Assembly (NCBI RefSeq): GCF_037038585.1
Contig: NC_092560.1
Coordinates: 60,680,049 to 60,744,048, forward strand
DNA: 64,000 bases
Direction of reading: 5' to 3'
From: Patagioenas fasciata
Taxonomy: Eukaryota; Chordata; Aves; Columbiformes; Columbidae
The stretch's first letter is position 1; each line of letters opens with the position of its first letter. A program made the translations under genes and the position numbers. The notes under the pieces are model-generated. The model ran no database searches and was not told the DNA's origin. It was given only the letters and a program-made list of their open reading frames with translations. Shown here one piece after another: positions 1-11,517 of this stretch.

Positions 1-966
1 TAAGGCCACTCAGGCCATGCGGATACTTACGACAAATAGTACACAACCATGCACAAATAAGCATACATTTCTTCTCTGTAGAATAAGAACTATAAAAATT
101 GAATATTTGATCACAGGAAGCAAAAGATCTCAAAATATCAATTTTATTAAGAGATTTGTACCTGTGTAGTTTATATATGCTGTCTTTCAGAAACATGCAG
201 AGAATATGTTACATATATATTGCAAGTTGTTTTCTCTCATAAGAAACTTATCTTAGATAATGACATCTAGATGTAATAAACCACTTTTGGATCTATATAC
301 TGCGACCAAAGGAAATACAATATTTCTAGATTCTTGTACTGTTGTTCATGCTAAGTAAGCATAGATAAAAGCAGAGTCTCATAAAATAAGAAACTGGATG
401 TTCTTGTTGTGCACAGTTTTCATTATTCAGAAATGAAGGACCATCGCCATTAACACAATATCACTGCTTCTCCAGTTAAAGACATGAGACTTTGCCTACT
501 GCAGCTATAAATGTCTCCATTTCACTTGTTCTGATTTACTCTGTTACAAGTCTATTTTCTCCTGTACATGATTAGCTGTTGTTTAGCTTATGGTGGAAGA
601 GACCATTGAGGCCAAGGGCTGCATGCAGAAGTCCTCTGGAATAATGAGTGAAGAGATAGGAAAATAGGTTGCTCTTAGAGAGGAAAGTTAAGGTTGCAAC
701 GCATACACGACTGAACCGTGGAAAGTGTCAGTTACAGTGACACTGATGTGGTAAACGGTGTGAGTGCGTGAAACAGCACAGTGTGACTTTGCTTTTTTAT
801 CCCTCGCCTTTGTGAATTTCTGTCAAATATGATGTGACCTAATTCTTTCACAATGCTGCAAAACAATAATAATTTCTTACTTTTTAATTATCATTTGGTG
901 ATAGACATTGCATGAGAGAAGGAGGCGGACATCATCTGGGGATAAACCAGTAAGAGGGTTTTGTAT

Positions 967-1002
967 ATCAGCAGCTGTGCATGAGCCATCAGCAGCTGTG
1001 CA
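967..1002. repeat. Spaced 15-bp direct repeat containing CAGCTG E-boxes
   Basis: The 15-mer atcagcagctgtgca occurs at 967-981 and again, identical, at 988-1002, with a 21-bp period. Each copy contains the E-box CAGCTG. The repeat itself is seen directly. A role as a paired bHLH site about 2.1 kb upstream of the HCN1 start codon is inference only. Confidence 0.6.
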
Positions 1003-1560
1003 CACACTCTTCAGTGTTTTAGGATAAAACCACACAGAAGAGTATCACTCCAGATGGGGAAGGTTTATGTATGTCAGCCCTCGACCAATCACACTGCGAG
1101 CATATTCCTTCCTGTGCTGGTCACTGCCCAGCCTCCAGCAAACCATCCCAGTGCATCTACACTTGCCATCTTCTTCCACACCAGCATCATGTTAATGTTA
1201 ATATCTTCCACACTTAACAACACACTAACATCACCCGAACGTTGTGTGTTTGAGTGTACTACGCATATACATTCTGTGAGCTGGAATTGCTGAGAAAAGC
1301 CCCAATGCACCTGATTTGCACTGTGCAAATTGTGGTGTGCAGATTTGCACACCTGTTTCTCTATCAAGTTCAAGCATCTGTTTTGCAAAGGCTTAAGTGG
1401 GTAACAACGAAGTGACAAATAGCATTGAAAATACTGGAGCCAAGCTTGGGAGACTTTACTAATTCTTTCTTATCATATTTGTAACGGGCAAAATGAAGTG
1501 TGAAAAACAAACGTATGTCAAGCCAAATGGAGTCCCAGGACCTATGTATACCTGCTGTAA

Positions 1561-1580
1561 CATATGCATTCATGCATATG
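1561..1580. repeat. Near-perfect palindrome with POU/MORE-like motif
   Basis: The 9-bp arms catatgcat and atgcatatg flank a 2-nt centre. Reading from 1572, atgcatatgca matches 11 of 12 bases of the palindromic octamer (MORE) element ATGCATATGCAT bound by POU-factor dimers. The match is seen; binding is not shown. Confidence 0.5.
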
Positions 1581-2885
1581 CAGGTACGCATAATGCTACA
1601 GCTCATGTGATATCATGTGCAGATATTGATGCTCCATCATTGTGTAACCCAAACAAACTCACCCCCGTTAGGGGTCAATATCAGCATCCTTCAGTTTTCA
1701 GAGCAGAAACCAAGGCCCTCCTCCTCACTCACTGCTCTCAGATCCTACGCCACCCCATACCTCCCCAAATACTTGACACAATCGTTAGGGTAGTATGTGT
1801 AGAGACACCCAAGGCAATACGTATTCAAAATCCTTTGAGTTTACTTAGAGTATCTGCGAGCTAGAAACATGCACTGTTTCTTCCCTGTCCGATAGTCTTT
1901 TCTCTCCTGGAGGCTTCTTATCTGATGCACCTCAGCATGAGGCAGAGCGAGCTGAACTCCAGCTCCCCCTTTACAAATGTAAACAAAACCAAAACCACCT
2001 TTTGGCATCTGTGAAAAGCATGTCTCAGCACTTCGGTACACCTGCCATTTTACGCGGTGCGGTGAGACACGCAGGCGCCCGCAGCGCACGGCCCTCCCAG
2101 CAGGAATCACACCCGGGGCTCCACAGCAGCCCACGCATGATGCGCCCCTATGCTTGTGCGCTCAGCCGCGTGTTTGCAGTCAGCGTAAGGTTCAGGAGGT
2201 GGAAAACTGCGAGATGCCACCAAACCTGAGTGACTGTTTTGTGCGAAACCGAATGTCACTCAAACCTGGCCTTCCCTCCTCACTCACACCCCCTCCTCCT
2301 TGCTCGCTGTCGCGCACGCACCGCACGAGCTAGAGGCAGGTCCTGACTTCACTTTCAGCAGCCTGAACCTCGAATGGCTCTGCCACCTCCAGTGGCATCA
2401 CTCGGCCGCTTGCTCTCTTCCCGTCAGCCAGCTCACGAGAAGCACCCCAGAGGCTTCGCAAGTGACAGGCGAGCCCGTGCGACCTCCCACAGCTTCACTC
2501 CCGGCCATCGTTTCCCACTCTGGGTGTGCACACACATCCGCCCCGCGCCTCGTCCAAGGTGTAACACACACCGGTCCTGTCCCTGCGTTTCTGTCGGAAG
2601 GGCCGGCAGCCGGTCCCTCGCTTCTCCCTGTCCCTCCGCCCGTCACAGGCGGCCCCGCGCCACACCAGCCGCCGCCCTATGGCGGCAGAGCGGCCGGGAC
2701 GGGCCGGGCCCCTTCCCCGCTCCACCCCGCTCCGCGGGCCATCGCACCCACGCCCGAGCGTCGAGCAGCCGCTGTGCTCACGCTCGCCACCGCCCCGCCG
2801 GCAGAGCCCGCCTGCCCCCCGCCCCCACCGGCTCCTCCACCCCGGGCCCGGGCGCCTCAGCCCCTCAAGGACTCCGAGGCGCTCA

Positions 2886-3059
2886 ATGTCAAGCGGGCGG
2901 CGCCGCGCGGCCGCCGGTAGGGGGCGGGCGAGGGGAAGCGGTGCCAGCCCTGCGCCGAGCGCGGCTCAGAGTCGGTGGCGCTGGCCATGCCGGGCAGCGC
3001 GGCGGCGCGGAGCTGAGCCCAGCCCAGCCCAGGGCGGCCGAGCCCAGCCGCGCCGCTGA
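2886..3059 (+). other. Possible upstream ORF 1 in HCN1 leader (57 codons)
   Basis: An ATG at 2886 in weak context (T at -3, T at +4) opens a frame of 57 codons that stops at 3057-3059. It lies in a different frame from HCN1 and ends 65 bp before the HCN1 start. The predicted peptide is Arg/Ala/Pro-rich with no recognisable domain, as expected of GC-rich leader sequence. It matters only if transcription starts upstream of 2886, which is unknown. Confidence 0.3.
2987..3016 (+). other. Possible upstream ORF 2 in HCN1 leader (9 codons)
   Basis: An ATG at 2987 with G at -3 but C at +4 encodes MPGSAAARS and stops at the TGA 3014-3016. It is in the same frame as HCN1, so that TGA is the nearest in-frame stop upstream of the HCN1 ATG and no in-frame ATG lies between them. 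This supports 3125 as the HCN1 start. It overlaps upstream ORF 1. Whether it is translated depends on the unknown transcription start. Confidence 0.35.
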
Positions 3060-3124
3060 AGGGCACCGGCGGCGGCGAGGCTTCCCCGCGCTCTCCCGCA
3101 GCTGGGGCGCGCCCGCCCCGCAGC

Positions 3125-3507
3125 ATGGAGGCTGGGAAGCGGAGCTCTTCTGCCGGCAGCCGGGACGATGGCAGCGCTAACGCTTTCCCATCCAAGCCGG
3201 CGGCCCCGGCGGAGAAAGCCCAGAGCAGCCCCGGCGGCGGGGGCAGCGGCGGCGTGAAGGAGCATGGCAACTCGGTGTGCTTCAAAGTGGACGGCGGCGG
3301 GGGCGAGGAGCCAGTGGTGGGCTTCGAGGATGCCGAGGGGCCCCGGCGGCAGTACGGCTTCATGCAGCGGCAGTTCACCTCCATGCTGCAGCCGGGGGTC
3401 AACAAATTCTCCCTCCGCATGTTCGGCAGCCAGAAGGCGGTGGAGAAGGAGCAGGAAAGGGTTAAAACTGCGGGGTTCTGGATCATCCACCCCTACAGCG
3501 ACTTCAG
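3125..3507 (+). CDS. HCN1: HCN1 coding exon 1 (residues 1-127 and part of 128)
   Basis: This exon encodes the cytoplasmic N-terminus of a tetrameric plasma-membrane cation channel that opens on hyperpolarization and carries Ih in neurons and photoreceptors. Residues 1-70 are low-complexity, rich in Ser, Gly, Ala and Pro, with Gly runs at 37-40 and 57-60. The segment [14 protein letters not shown] (45-58) and everything from [12 protein letters not shown] (68-79) onward match mammalian HCN1 almost residue for residue as I remember it. Residues about 79-128 form the HCN domain that packs against the voltage sensor. The start is the ATG at 3125, with A at -3 and G at +4, and an in-frame stop at 3014-3016 rules out a longer N-terminus within this exon. 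The exon ends in AG followed by gtgaga, a strong donor. The last codon is split two bases plus one (AG|G, Arg128), and this phase fits exon 2 exactly. The Gly tracts are shorter than I recall in mammals. Identity as HCN1 rather than HCN2-4 rests on the N-terminal sequence. Confidence 0.97.
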
Positions 3508-6500
3508 GTGAGAGCGGGTCTCCCGGCGCCCCACGTGGGGGTGGCCCCGGCGCGGGGAGCGGAGCAGAGCTCCCGCCGGCTCGCACCCCGCCCGGCGCGA
3601 ACTTCGACGCGCTCCGGCTTGGAAGGGAGCGGGGGGAGCCCCGCGGAGGTGAGGGTCTTCCCCCGCTGAGCTCGGCCCGGCCCGGCGCTCTCCAGCGTGC
3701 TGCTCTCGGAACGGACCCGGGGGCCCGGCGGCGGTCGGGCACTGGCTGCCCGCAGCCCGGTTCCCCCTGCGGGCAGCGCGCTGCCGCCGTCGGGCCTGCG
3801 GCTTCGTCCCGATTTGGCCGCGCCGTGGGGTGTGCCGGTCCCTCGGGCGGGGGGAGAGCAGGAGTCGCCACCGGAGCGGGGCACGGCTCTGCCCCGGGCT
3901 TGGGGAGCTCGCCGGGGCGCGGGCAGCGTCAGCTAAAGCGATGAAATCCCGCGGTCCGCCCTGGCCGCACGCCGGCCCCTTCCTGAGCGCCCGCCGCGAG
4001 CACTTGTTCAGGGGGTTGCGTTAACGAAGCGCGTCTGGGTCAGAGTCGCAGCAAAATAACTTTATCCAAGCTGACGCTGTGTACCAAACTACATTTTCGT
4101 AGGTAGATGGGTAAATGTGATGTTAAATTAGTTTTTCCTTTGCAGTAAGTTGAACGTATGCCAAATTGGGATGTTTAGATGAAAAGCAGTGCAAATTAAT
4201 TTCTGAGGAGATACTTCCCTCTAAAATTACATCTTAAGTGAAGGATTATTTCATTATGTTCTCTATGCTAACTGGACGTATGGCTTTGTAAATTTTACAC
4301 TCCACAATATTTGCTAAAGAACTATGGGTGTCATTAAGTATATTTAATCAACAGTCTGTATGTATACAATAAGTGAATTGCTCTGGAGACCATGTTTAAG
4401 AAAGGAAAATCCAGAACGTTCAATAGTTACATGGATCTTCTAAGAAAAAGTAGGTTAAATAGTGGTAACTGGAGAAGATACTTCCAAAAAATACTTCCAA
4501 AGTCCAAGTTTCAGTGGGACCGTTTAGAGTGAGGTGTTAGGCAGTGAGCTGTGCTCGCACCTTGCAGTCGAGCCCGAGAACAGTACAGCTACAAGAGCAG
4601 AGAAGCAGGGCAAAACTCAGTTATGACTCAAGATCATGCTTCAACCCCCTGCCTTTTTCCTGGCTCCCTGGAGGCAATGAGCTGCACTCATTCTTTTCCT
4701 GGAGTACCTTTTCCCCCCTCGCATGCCAGCTCAGCTGCACTGGCAGGTGCATTAAGTGGAGAGAGAGCCAGGAGTCCACCCGCTCCCTTTCTGCCAGCCC
4801 GAGAGGGATGTAGCAGGTCACATCTGGTGTTGTGGTAGCAAGCACAGTGGATTAGGAGGGTCTGATGGCCACACACGTGTGTGCATGAATAACTTTATTC
4901 ATGTTAAAATTGCACTACAATGAATGAGATTATTCTTGCAAGTAAATTCCCTTGTTTTGTTGTAGGATTGGTTTCTGAGCGAGGTGCACAACCCAACGAT
5001 GTTTTGGGCAGTAGGAGGTTATGCACTATGTTGTGCAGCATGTAACTTTTTAAACTGATAGTTGAAATAGGTGATAGGCATGTTAGTTCAGTTTCATTAC
5101 AGAAATATCTTCTAATTCTGTCCTAATTCTTCCTGTGGAAAGGTTTAGGCATCAGAGCATATGTTTAATATTTTTTTTTTTTCGGTAGGAATAAATAACA
5201 CTGCATCCTTTTCAGTCCCATTGTCTGCATATTCTTAAATTAACTCTATTTTCTGAGGGTTTTGTGATGTCTTTATTTATCAGAATAAGGTGTTGTTTTT
5301 TTTTTTTTAAATAAAGTTGGTAGTCTTTCATTAGTCTTGGGATGATGTGACCTGATCCAGACCCATTTTTTTTTTAGCCAGTAAGACTGTTTCAGTGAGA
5401 AATGTGAGATGTTTCTCCTGAAATAATTGCAGCTGTATAATAGTAGTACTCTCTTTTGGGTGGGAGTGTTTATAGAAATGGTTGAAGAAGTTCTACTATA
5501 TAGTATATGCGCTTCCTATATGTGAATCGTGAAAATGATAGTAAGTGCCTCCCAACAGTGCCTCTGTACCAGAGCAAATGCATTTGTAAGGATGGATTTG
5601 ATCTGGTTTATTTTTGTGTGTGATTTTGTAACAATGTAATGCATGTATGGAGACAAGCCTTAAAACATGCAAAGAGACAGAGGTATCCTAATTGCACAGT
5701 GTTAATGTTGATCCCACCAAGGCAAAGAACTAAATTTTCTAAGAAAACAACAAGAAAAAGGTAAAAAGGTGAATATTTTATGATATCCAAGTGGGAGAAT
5801 TCAGAATAAGTTTGTAAATGCAGCTATCATTAGGGTGTTTGTAGCACATATGAAAACAGACATCACAGCACATTTTAAATATAGGCAATAATTAGGACAA
5901 TATTGGGTTAACAACATAAGGCAGAGGAAAATTCTGGAACAGACTCCTATGGACTTTCATTTATTTTTGTTTTTCTAGTTCTGGATGCTTATATGCATTT
6001 GTTGGGATACTTTGAATGCATTTGGTTACATTTCTTGATCTCTTTCTCAGAATTGTTATAAAACTTCGTACATTTTTCTACATAGCAATACTTTGCTTTG
6101 TTTTCTGGAGGGTTGGGCAGTGTCCCTGTGCCCTCTCGCCCCCCTTTTTGATATGAAGAGAGTGTGGAAGCTGTGTTTGTAAATTCCGTGCTCTGTGAAT
6201 CGGTTACTTGTGTCTTTGTGTGGCTTGGTCTCTAGTTTTATGGCTCTCCATCCTCCCTGTCTCTCTGGGAAGGATTTGCTCTTCATCAGGCAGATACACC
6301 CTTGGAGAATTAAATTCAATGAGTATTACATAATTTTTCCACAAGGGGACCATTTTGTTCCTGGTTGTCTTTTTCCAGTCTTCTGAGGTTAATGTCTAAT
6401 TTGGAAGCTGTTATGTAAACTGAGCACCTAATGCTCATCAAACCCAGCGCAAGACCTCTGTTTATCTCTTCGCAGCTGTGATTACTGTGTCTCTAAACTT

Positions 6501-6599
6501 GGACAACAATTCTGTGTAATTGCATTACTCACAAAAGTGAATTTATTGTCAGTGCTTTGATTAGAGTTTATTGAAGTCCTGCGTGCTTTCCATGAGATA

Positions 6600-6760
6600 C
6601 GGAGTGCCTCCGGCCACCTCTGCTCATGTGCAGAAGAACGAGCCCATGGGAGAGCATCCCTGGTCCAGCCCCGTGGCCTCACAGCCCTGGGACGGATGAG
6701 AGCAGCACGAGGCCGACGGGAGATGGGAGCAACTGCACGTGGTTCTGCTGCTGCTGCCAT
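6600..6760. promoter_or_regulatory. Isolated CpG-rich patch in intron 1
   Basis: About nine CpG dinucleotides are packed into 160 bp, in an intron that otherwise has very few. The patch includes a CACGTG E-box near 6738. No coding frame is recognisable on either strand. It could be a regulatory element, or a decayed insertion too old to recognise. Confidence 0.3.
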
Positions 6761-9700
6761 ACACATTTCATTCATTTCATAGCAGAGTTGCACTGTTCGT
6801 GGGCTTTGAGGGACTTTTATATTGTACAGCCTTCTAGTATTAGTGGAAACGTACGTGGCTGATTTTTCAGATGATTAATTATTCAGTGTCCTTCAGCATG
6901 TCAGGAGTTTCTTTAATGCTCAGAGGGCTTCCTTGCCCGTGTCTGGGCTGTTGGTCTGGCCCTGGAGTGTCTGCTTCTCTCCCTGTCTATGAGTACACAG
7001 AGAAACTCTGGAAATCTTTGTTTTATTATCGCATCAGCCAGGGCTTCTGTAGTCAGCAATCTACAAAGAAAATTGTTAGTACCTCCAGAGTCACATGAGA
7101 GAGGCATCTTTTGACCAGCAATAGCCGTCTATGAGAAAGACTGAGAGGAAATAATATGTGTATGAGTAAACGTAGCCTTCACACTCTGATGGTTACAGCT
7201 TTTAGTTTGATGTTTGGGAACAGCCTTTGACTGGAAGTGGTGACAAAAAATTTTACTGGCTTTCAAGATGAAGTGAAGTAAGACTGTGATGTGGAGTGGA
7301 CTGGCGCAGCAGCGGATAAGGAGGTGCAGTGTGGGCAGCACTGAAGGTCTTTTTCCTGTGTAGATGAACACAAAATATGAACTGCTTTTCAACAATAGCA
7401 AAAAGCTGTTGACATTTTATGTCGAGAGAATCTCTCTGGGTAACTTCTCATCTATTCAAGGAGCACAAAGCCATATTTTAATGATAACGAAAAAGTAAAA
7501 GCAGAGTTAATTCTAAAACAGAAAATTTCAGAGCATAGTGAATAGTAAACGTATGCCAGATTTTTTTAACAAGTGTAGCACTCCAATTTCAAACCATTTT
7601 TTTATACACATTTGAGGGTTATAATGTAAATGTATGAGGTTTATCATATAAATCTTTATAAATCATAGAAGGCTCTATTGATGCTACCTTGTAAGTAAAT
7701 TTCATGCCAGGTTTCAGTGGGTTTTAATCAGGGTAAAAGACACAATATTTGCATGTGTCTATCTAGGTACTTACGGAACAATTTTTTTTGTCTGTTGCTG
7801 TTAAAAACCATTCTGTTATTTTGTGCAGTTTTATGTAACCCATCCATGTTGTCATGCACATGTGCAGCTTAATTTTTCAATTATGTGCCAAACTGTAAAT
7901 CATAATTGTAACGTATTGGTGTACCTCATGTTTTTTATTATACTTCTCTCAATTTTGGACTTATATTTGCCTTATGAATCTATTTTATTTTTAATATGTG
8001 CCTATCTTTTGGGCCTGTCTTTGACTGCTGGTGAAAGGCATCCTAACGTGGTAGACTGTGCATATGTGCAGCTCACGTACATGTTTCTAAAATTTGTGCA
8101 TATATTGGTTTAAAACCTGTTCTTTGGGACCGGTCTCCACGTGTCATACCTATCCTTTATATTTTAAGTAGCTTAGGGTAAGCACTTTGTCTCTCTCTTT
8201 TGTCACATGTCTGTACTGTCTCAGTTAAAGCTAATGAGATTTATCTTTTGTGAGCTGTTACATGCTTAGGTTTATGTTGAGCAGTAGAGTTGGAAGGTAA
8301 TGCTATATGAGATGAAGACAAAATGTGTTGTATCATACTTAAACGTAATTGATATAGATATATGTATGCAAAATTAAGTCTATAAGTGATGTTGGTTTGT
8401 ATTAAGTAGATCAGATACAAATTAGCGTGGGTTTTCATGGATACATTATATCACCGGCAGTGTAGGAGTTTGAAATGTTTGGTTTTCAATTGTCTAGGTA
8501 GTCATCTCAGTCTTGTTGCTCAGGATTTGTCATGAGGTTCTTTTACAGTGTTAAGACTTTTGAATTATTTGCTAATAAACTGATAATCATGGATTTGTAA
8601 TTATACTGCATACATTCTTTGCACAAGGGATTTAAAAAAAAATATTTATCTTTTTATGACTGAAGTACAATTTTAGCTAGAGCTATCTTTCATATATAAT
8701 TTTCAAATACTGTTGTGGCAACTATATTTTTTATTTCTATTAAAGAAAAACCTTGTACAGTTACACTATTCCTGTTACTTGGAGATTCACTCTTTGTACG
8801 TGACTAAGCATAGAGAACCATTACGTATGAAAAAGTAGTAGCATTTGACTTTTTATTTGCTGCATTCCAACAATTTTTTGCACTTTACTTCTGTAAATGC
8901 CCCAAAGCATAAATTGACAAAATGGTAGCATTAACCTAAATAATGCATTTATAATGTCTGAAAATACTTTTGACAGTAAGTTATATATTAAGCTTTATAA
9001 TAGTTCCCTAGGTAAAATGTGTCTCCCATAAAGGTAGGCTGAAAAGAAATATGTTAACAGTCCTCAAATGCGTAAATGGATGTTACAAAGAGGAAAAAAA
9101 TTGCATACAAGTAATAGGGTGAAATTGCAGCAACAAATATCTAAAGGAGACGTTTAGGAAGCAGAACCAAAAATAAGCAATAAAATATTCTATTGGAAAT
9201 GCTTTGATGTCGAATAAGGGCCAGAAATGCATTAGGTTGTTTTTCATCTTCAGTTCTCATTATTTTTAATATTGAGTAATGTCTCATCATCGGCTGTCAC
9301 TGATTCATTTGATATGAAATCTAGTTGATTAAAGCTAGCTACTGGCATTTCTTTTTGTGCCACTTGCAAGCATGTATAAATGAAAATGGATATGTAGAGG
9401 TGCACGTGAGGGCCATATGCTTTTGTCCCCTTTGAGGTTGTCTCCAAGAACCACAAAAGCAAGCCAGCTGAGTCCACCTGACCACTCACCTTCTTGACCT
9501 CTAAGGGATGTGCATAAGATTATGCCTTTGTTTGTTCAAGACAAGCAATTAATTTTATTGATAAGGCATCCTTCTGTCTCTTGATAATGTAAAATACTAA
9601 TGCATAGTTTGAGCTCACGTATATTTTGAACATTTCCCAATTTTCATGTGTCCATTCTAGTCCTGGAGTGACATTCTTTTATGCTTTTGAAATGTTACAT

Positions 9701-10109
9701 ACTTGAAAACAGAAAAATGTTTACAGCAGAGAACAAGCTTAGTAACTCAAATAATTCCTCTGTTTTATGAGGTACTTTAAATTTAACTTCAGATGTTTTA
9801 AAGATTGTGGAAAGCACATATGAAAAAGTACACAAGTATATATATATTTTTTTTTTTTTCCTGCAAGATGCTTGATTTTAGAATATTCATTTTCCCAGTC
9901 TAAATAAACGCAAATACTTTTATCATCATTATTTTGAGATGAAAACAAATAAGAACAAAATTAAACCAAAATGTTACACAATTTTTGTAAGTAATCTATA
10001 AGATGATGTTTTTGGGGACTTACATGCAAGTCTTTAAACTTTGACCTGGAATGCTCAATATCATGAGACTCCCTTTTCGGTTTTCGGTTTTCTGTTTTTT
10101 GTTTTGTTG

Positions 10110-10131
10110 TTTTTTTTTTTTTTTTTTTTTT
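10110..10131 (+). repeat. 22-nt poly-T tract
   Basis: This is an uninterrupted run of 22 T, the longest homopolymer in the window, preceded by T-rich sequence broken by single G (10078-10109). It is not next to any LINE or SINE that I can recognise, so it does not look like a retroposon tail. Confidence 0.9.
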
Positions 10132-11474
10132 CAGTTTGGCTGCAGTGATTAAAAAAGCACTTGATTAATATTATCTATATATATACACTTACCAAAAGTA
10201 AGATCACAAGATCAGCACCATGCTTGGGCCCATGGGGAAAAAGTACTGATTTTGTTATTCCCATTGGTTATTCTAGCAAGACTACACATTTTTGATTGTG
10301 TACTGGCACTTTATTTGTTAGCTCATCTAAATAAGTTGTGCTTATAATTAAGTCAGTAATTTTTTTTTTTTTTCTGTATGTTAGGTTTCTTGTACTTGAG
10401 TATACAGAGAGAACTGTGAATTGGAATACTATGTAAAAGCATGGAATAGTAAATAAAAATCTGGATTTAAGATTTGTTTTGAGGGTTTTGGTGGCTACAA
10501 ATATACATAAAAAATGCATAGCATTTGATAAGTTGCTTGGGTTTTTTTACGGTTACATAATCAGGTTAAAATTTGAGTGGCTCAGTTTCTGATTGTTCAG
10601 CCTGGGATAGTAGAAATAGGACGTATGAAATCAGAGGTCACTTAAAAAAATGTGAATCGTTACCTCGGCATTTCTGCCTATGCCTAAGATCAGTGACATT
10701 GTAATATTTAATTAAACTTTGTTAGCTTCTTTTTGAGACGCTCGTTTGGAAGGTACTAGAAGGCAAAATACTATTTTTAGGGAGGGGGTAGAATATGAAA
10801 ATTAGTAGAGAAATTTACTTCATTTAGTTATAAATAAGAGGTATCCATTTCTCACCTCTGCTTTCAGTGAACGGTATGCCTGAGAGCTGTCTTCTGTGTC
10901 AACATATAATTTTTGTGAGAGAAGAAACTTTTAACCTACTTTGCAATGTTTAATTTTTAACCTGCCAGTACAATTCTCATTAATTGCTTGAAAGTCCTTT
11001 AGCTGTCTCTTCCCTGATTCTTTCCCAGAGGCATGATTTAATTTTAAAAATCATAGTGTATTCAGCTCTAATTATTGGAGAGCTCGTTTCAGACACATAC
11101 TAAGGTACGTTAATGACCAAAAACTGTATCAGCTGCAGTCAATGTCAGTACTACCTCAAGGACACTGTCATCTAGCTTCCATAAAATCTCTTAATATTTT
11201 TTAATCTCATGATAGTCAGATTCAGGCAAGCTGTGAGATATTTTGCAGTAATCTTATTGCCTTTGTTTGCAGTGCGACTGGAATAAGTCTGGAGTAAACT
11301 TGTGTTCAGAAAACATTTATTTAATTACAAAATAAATGCAGTCTGTTTCCATTATATGTTTTAAAGACCCCCAGACAAAGGCCAAACCCTTTTTTATTTA
11401 TGCCAGTGAAGTTCCCACAGCTGGAGTTGTGTCATATAGCTAAGAACAGGATTTTGTTCTTATTTTATTAACGT

Positions 11475-11517
11475 CTATGTTGGATACGAAGCACATCTAT
11501 GTGGATACGAAGCACAT
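11475..11517. repeat. Tandem duplication, about 21 bp, two copies
   Basis: Copy 1 (11475-11496, 22 nt) and copy 2 (11497-11517, 21 nt) are directly adjacent. They share the core tggatacgaagcacat and differ only by one T. The near-identity suggests a recent duplication. No function is apparent. Confidence 0.85.

Larger units (their letters stand above)
1..2049. other. 5' flank of HCN1, no gene recognised
   Basis: This is AT-rich, CpG-poor sequence upstream of the HCN1 CpG island. The open frames here (the longest is about 120 codons at 1493-1864 on +) lack a recognisable domain, splice context or codon pattern, and I treat them as chance. I saw no transposon fragment and no RNA gene. Two structured spots have their own entries: a spaced direct repeat with paired E-boxes at 967-1002 and a near-perfect palindrome at 1561-1580. 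Distal promoter elements may lie here but cannot be assigned from sequence alone. Confidence 0.7.
2050..4040. promoter_or_regulatory. HCN1: CpG island covering the HCN1 promoter, leader and exon 1
   Basis: GC content and CpG density rise sharply near 2050, become very high from about 2290 to 3960 and fall back by about 4040. The island spans the presumed transcription start, the 5' leader, all of coding exon 1 and about 530 bp of intron 1. No TATA box stands at a convincing place, so this looks like a dispersed CpG-island promoter. GC boxes of Sp/KLF type lie at 2815-2829 (C-rich strand), 2895-2900, 2921-2929 and 3032-3037. A CACGTG E-box sits at 3532-3537, just inside intron 1. The exact start site cannot be read from the sequence. 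CpG-island promoters are usual for broadly primed neuronal genes such as HCN1. Confidence 0.85.

Noticed and set aside
2572-2592. Minus-strand REST right half-site in the promoter (cctgtcc)
   Set aside because: The left half is missing and only about half of the consensus positions match.
2300-3180. Long overlapping open frames on + upstream of and across the HCN1 start (2300-2920, 2374-3180, 2679-3059)
   Set aside because: High GC removes stop codons by chance. The predicted proteins are Pro/Ala/Arg-rich with no domain, and the HCN1 frame is unambiguous from 3125.
2857-3884. Antisense open frames over HCN1 exon 1, up to 301 codons
   Set aside because: They are mirror images of GC-rich coding and leader sequence, with no recognisable protein and no independent evidence of transcription.
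10211-10231. Second possible REST site in intron 1 (tcagcacc at 10212)
   Set aside because: The left half-site is present but no right half follows at either canonical or extended spacing within the next bases.
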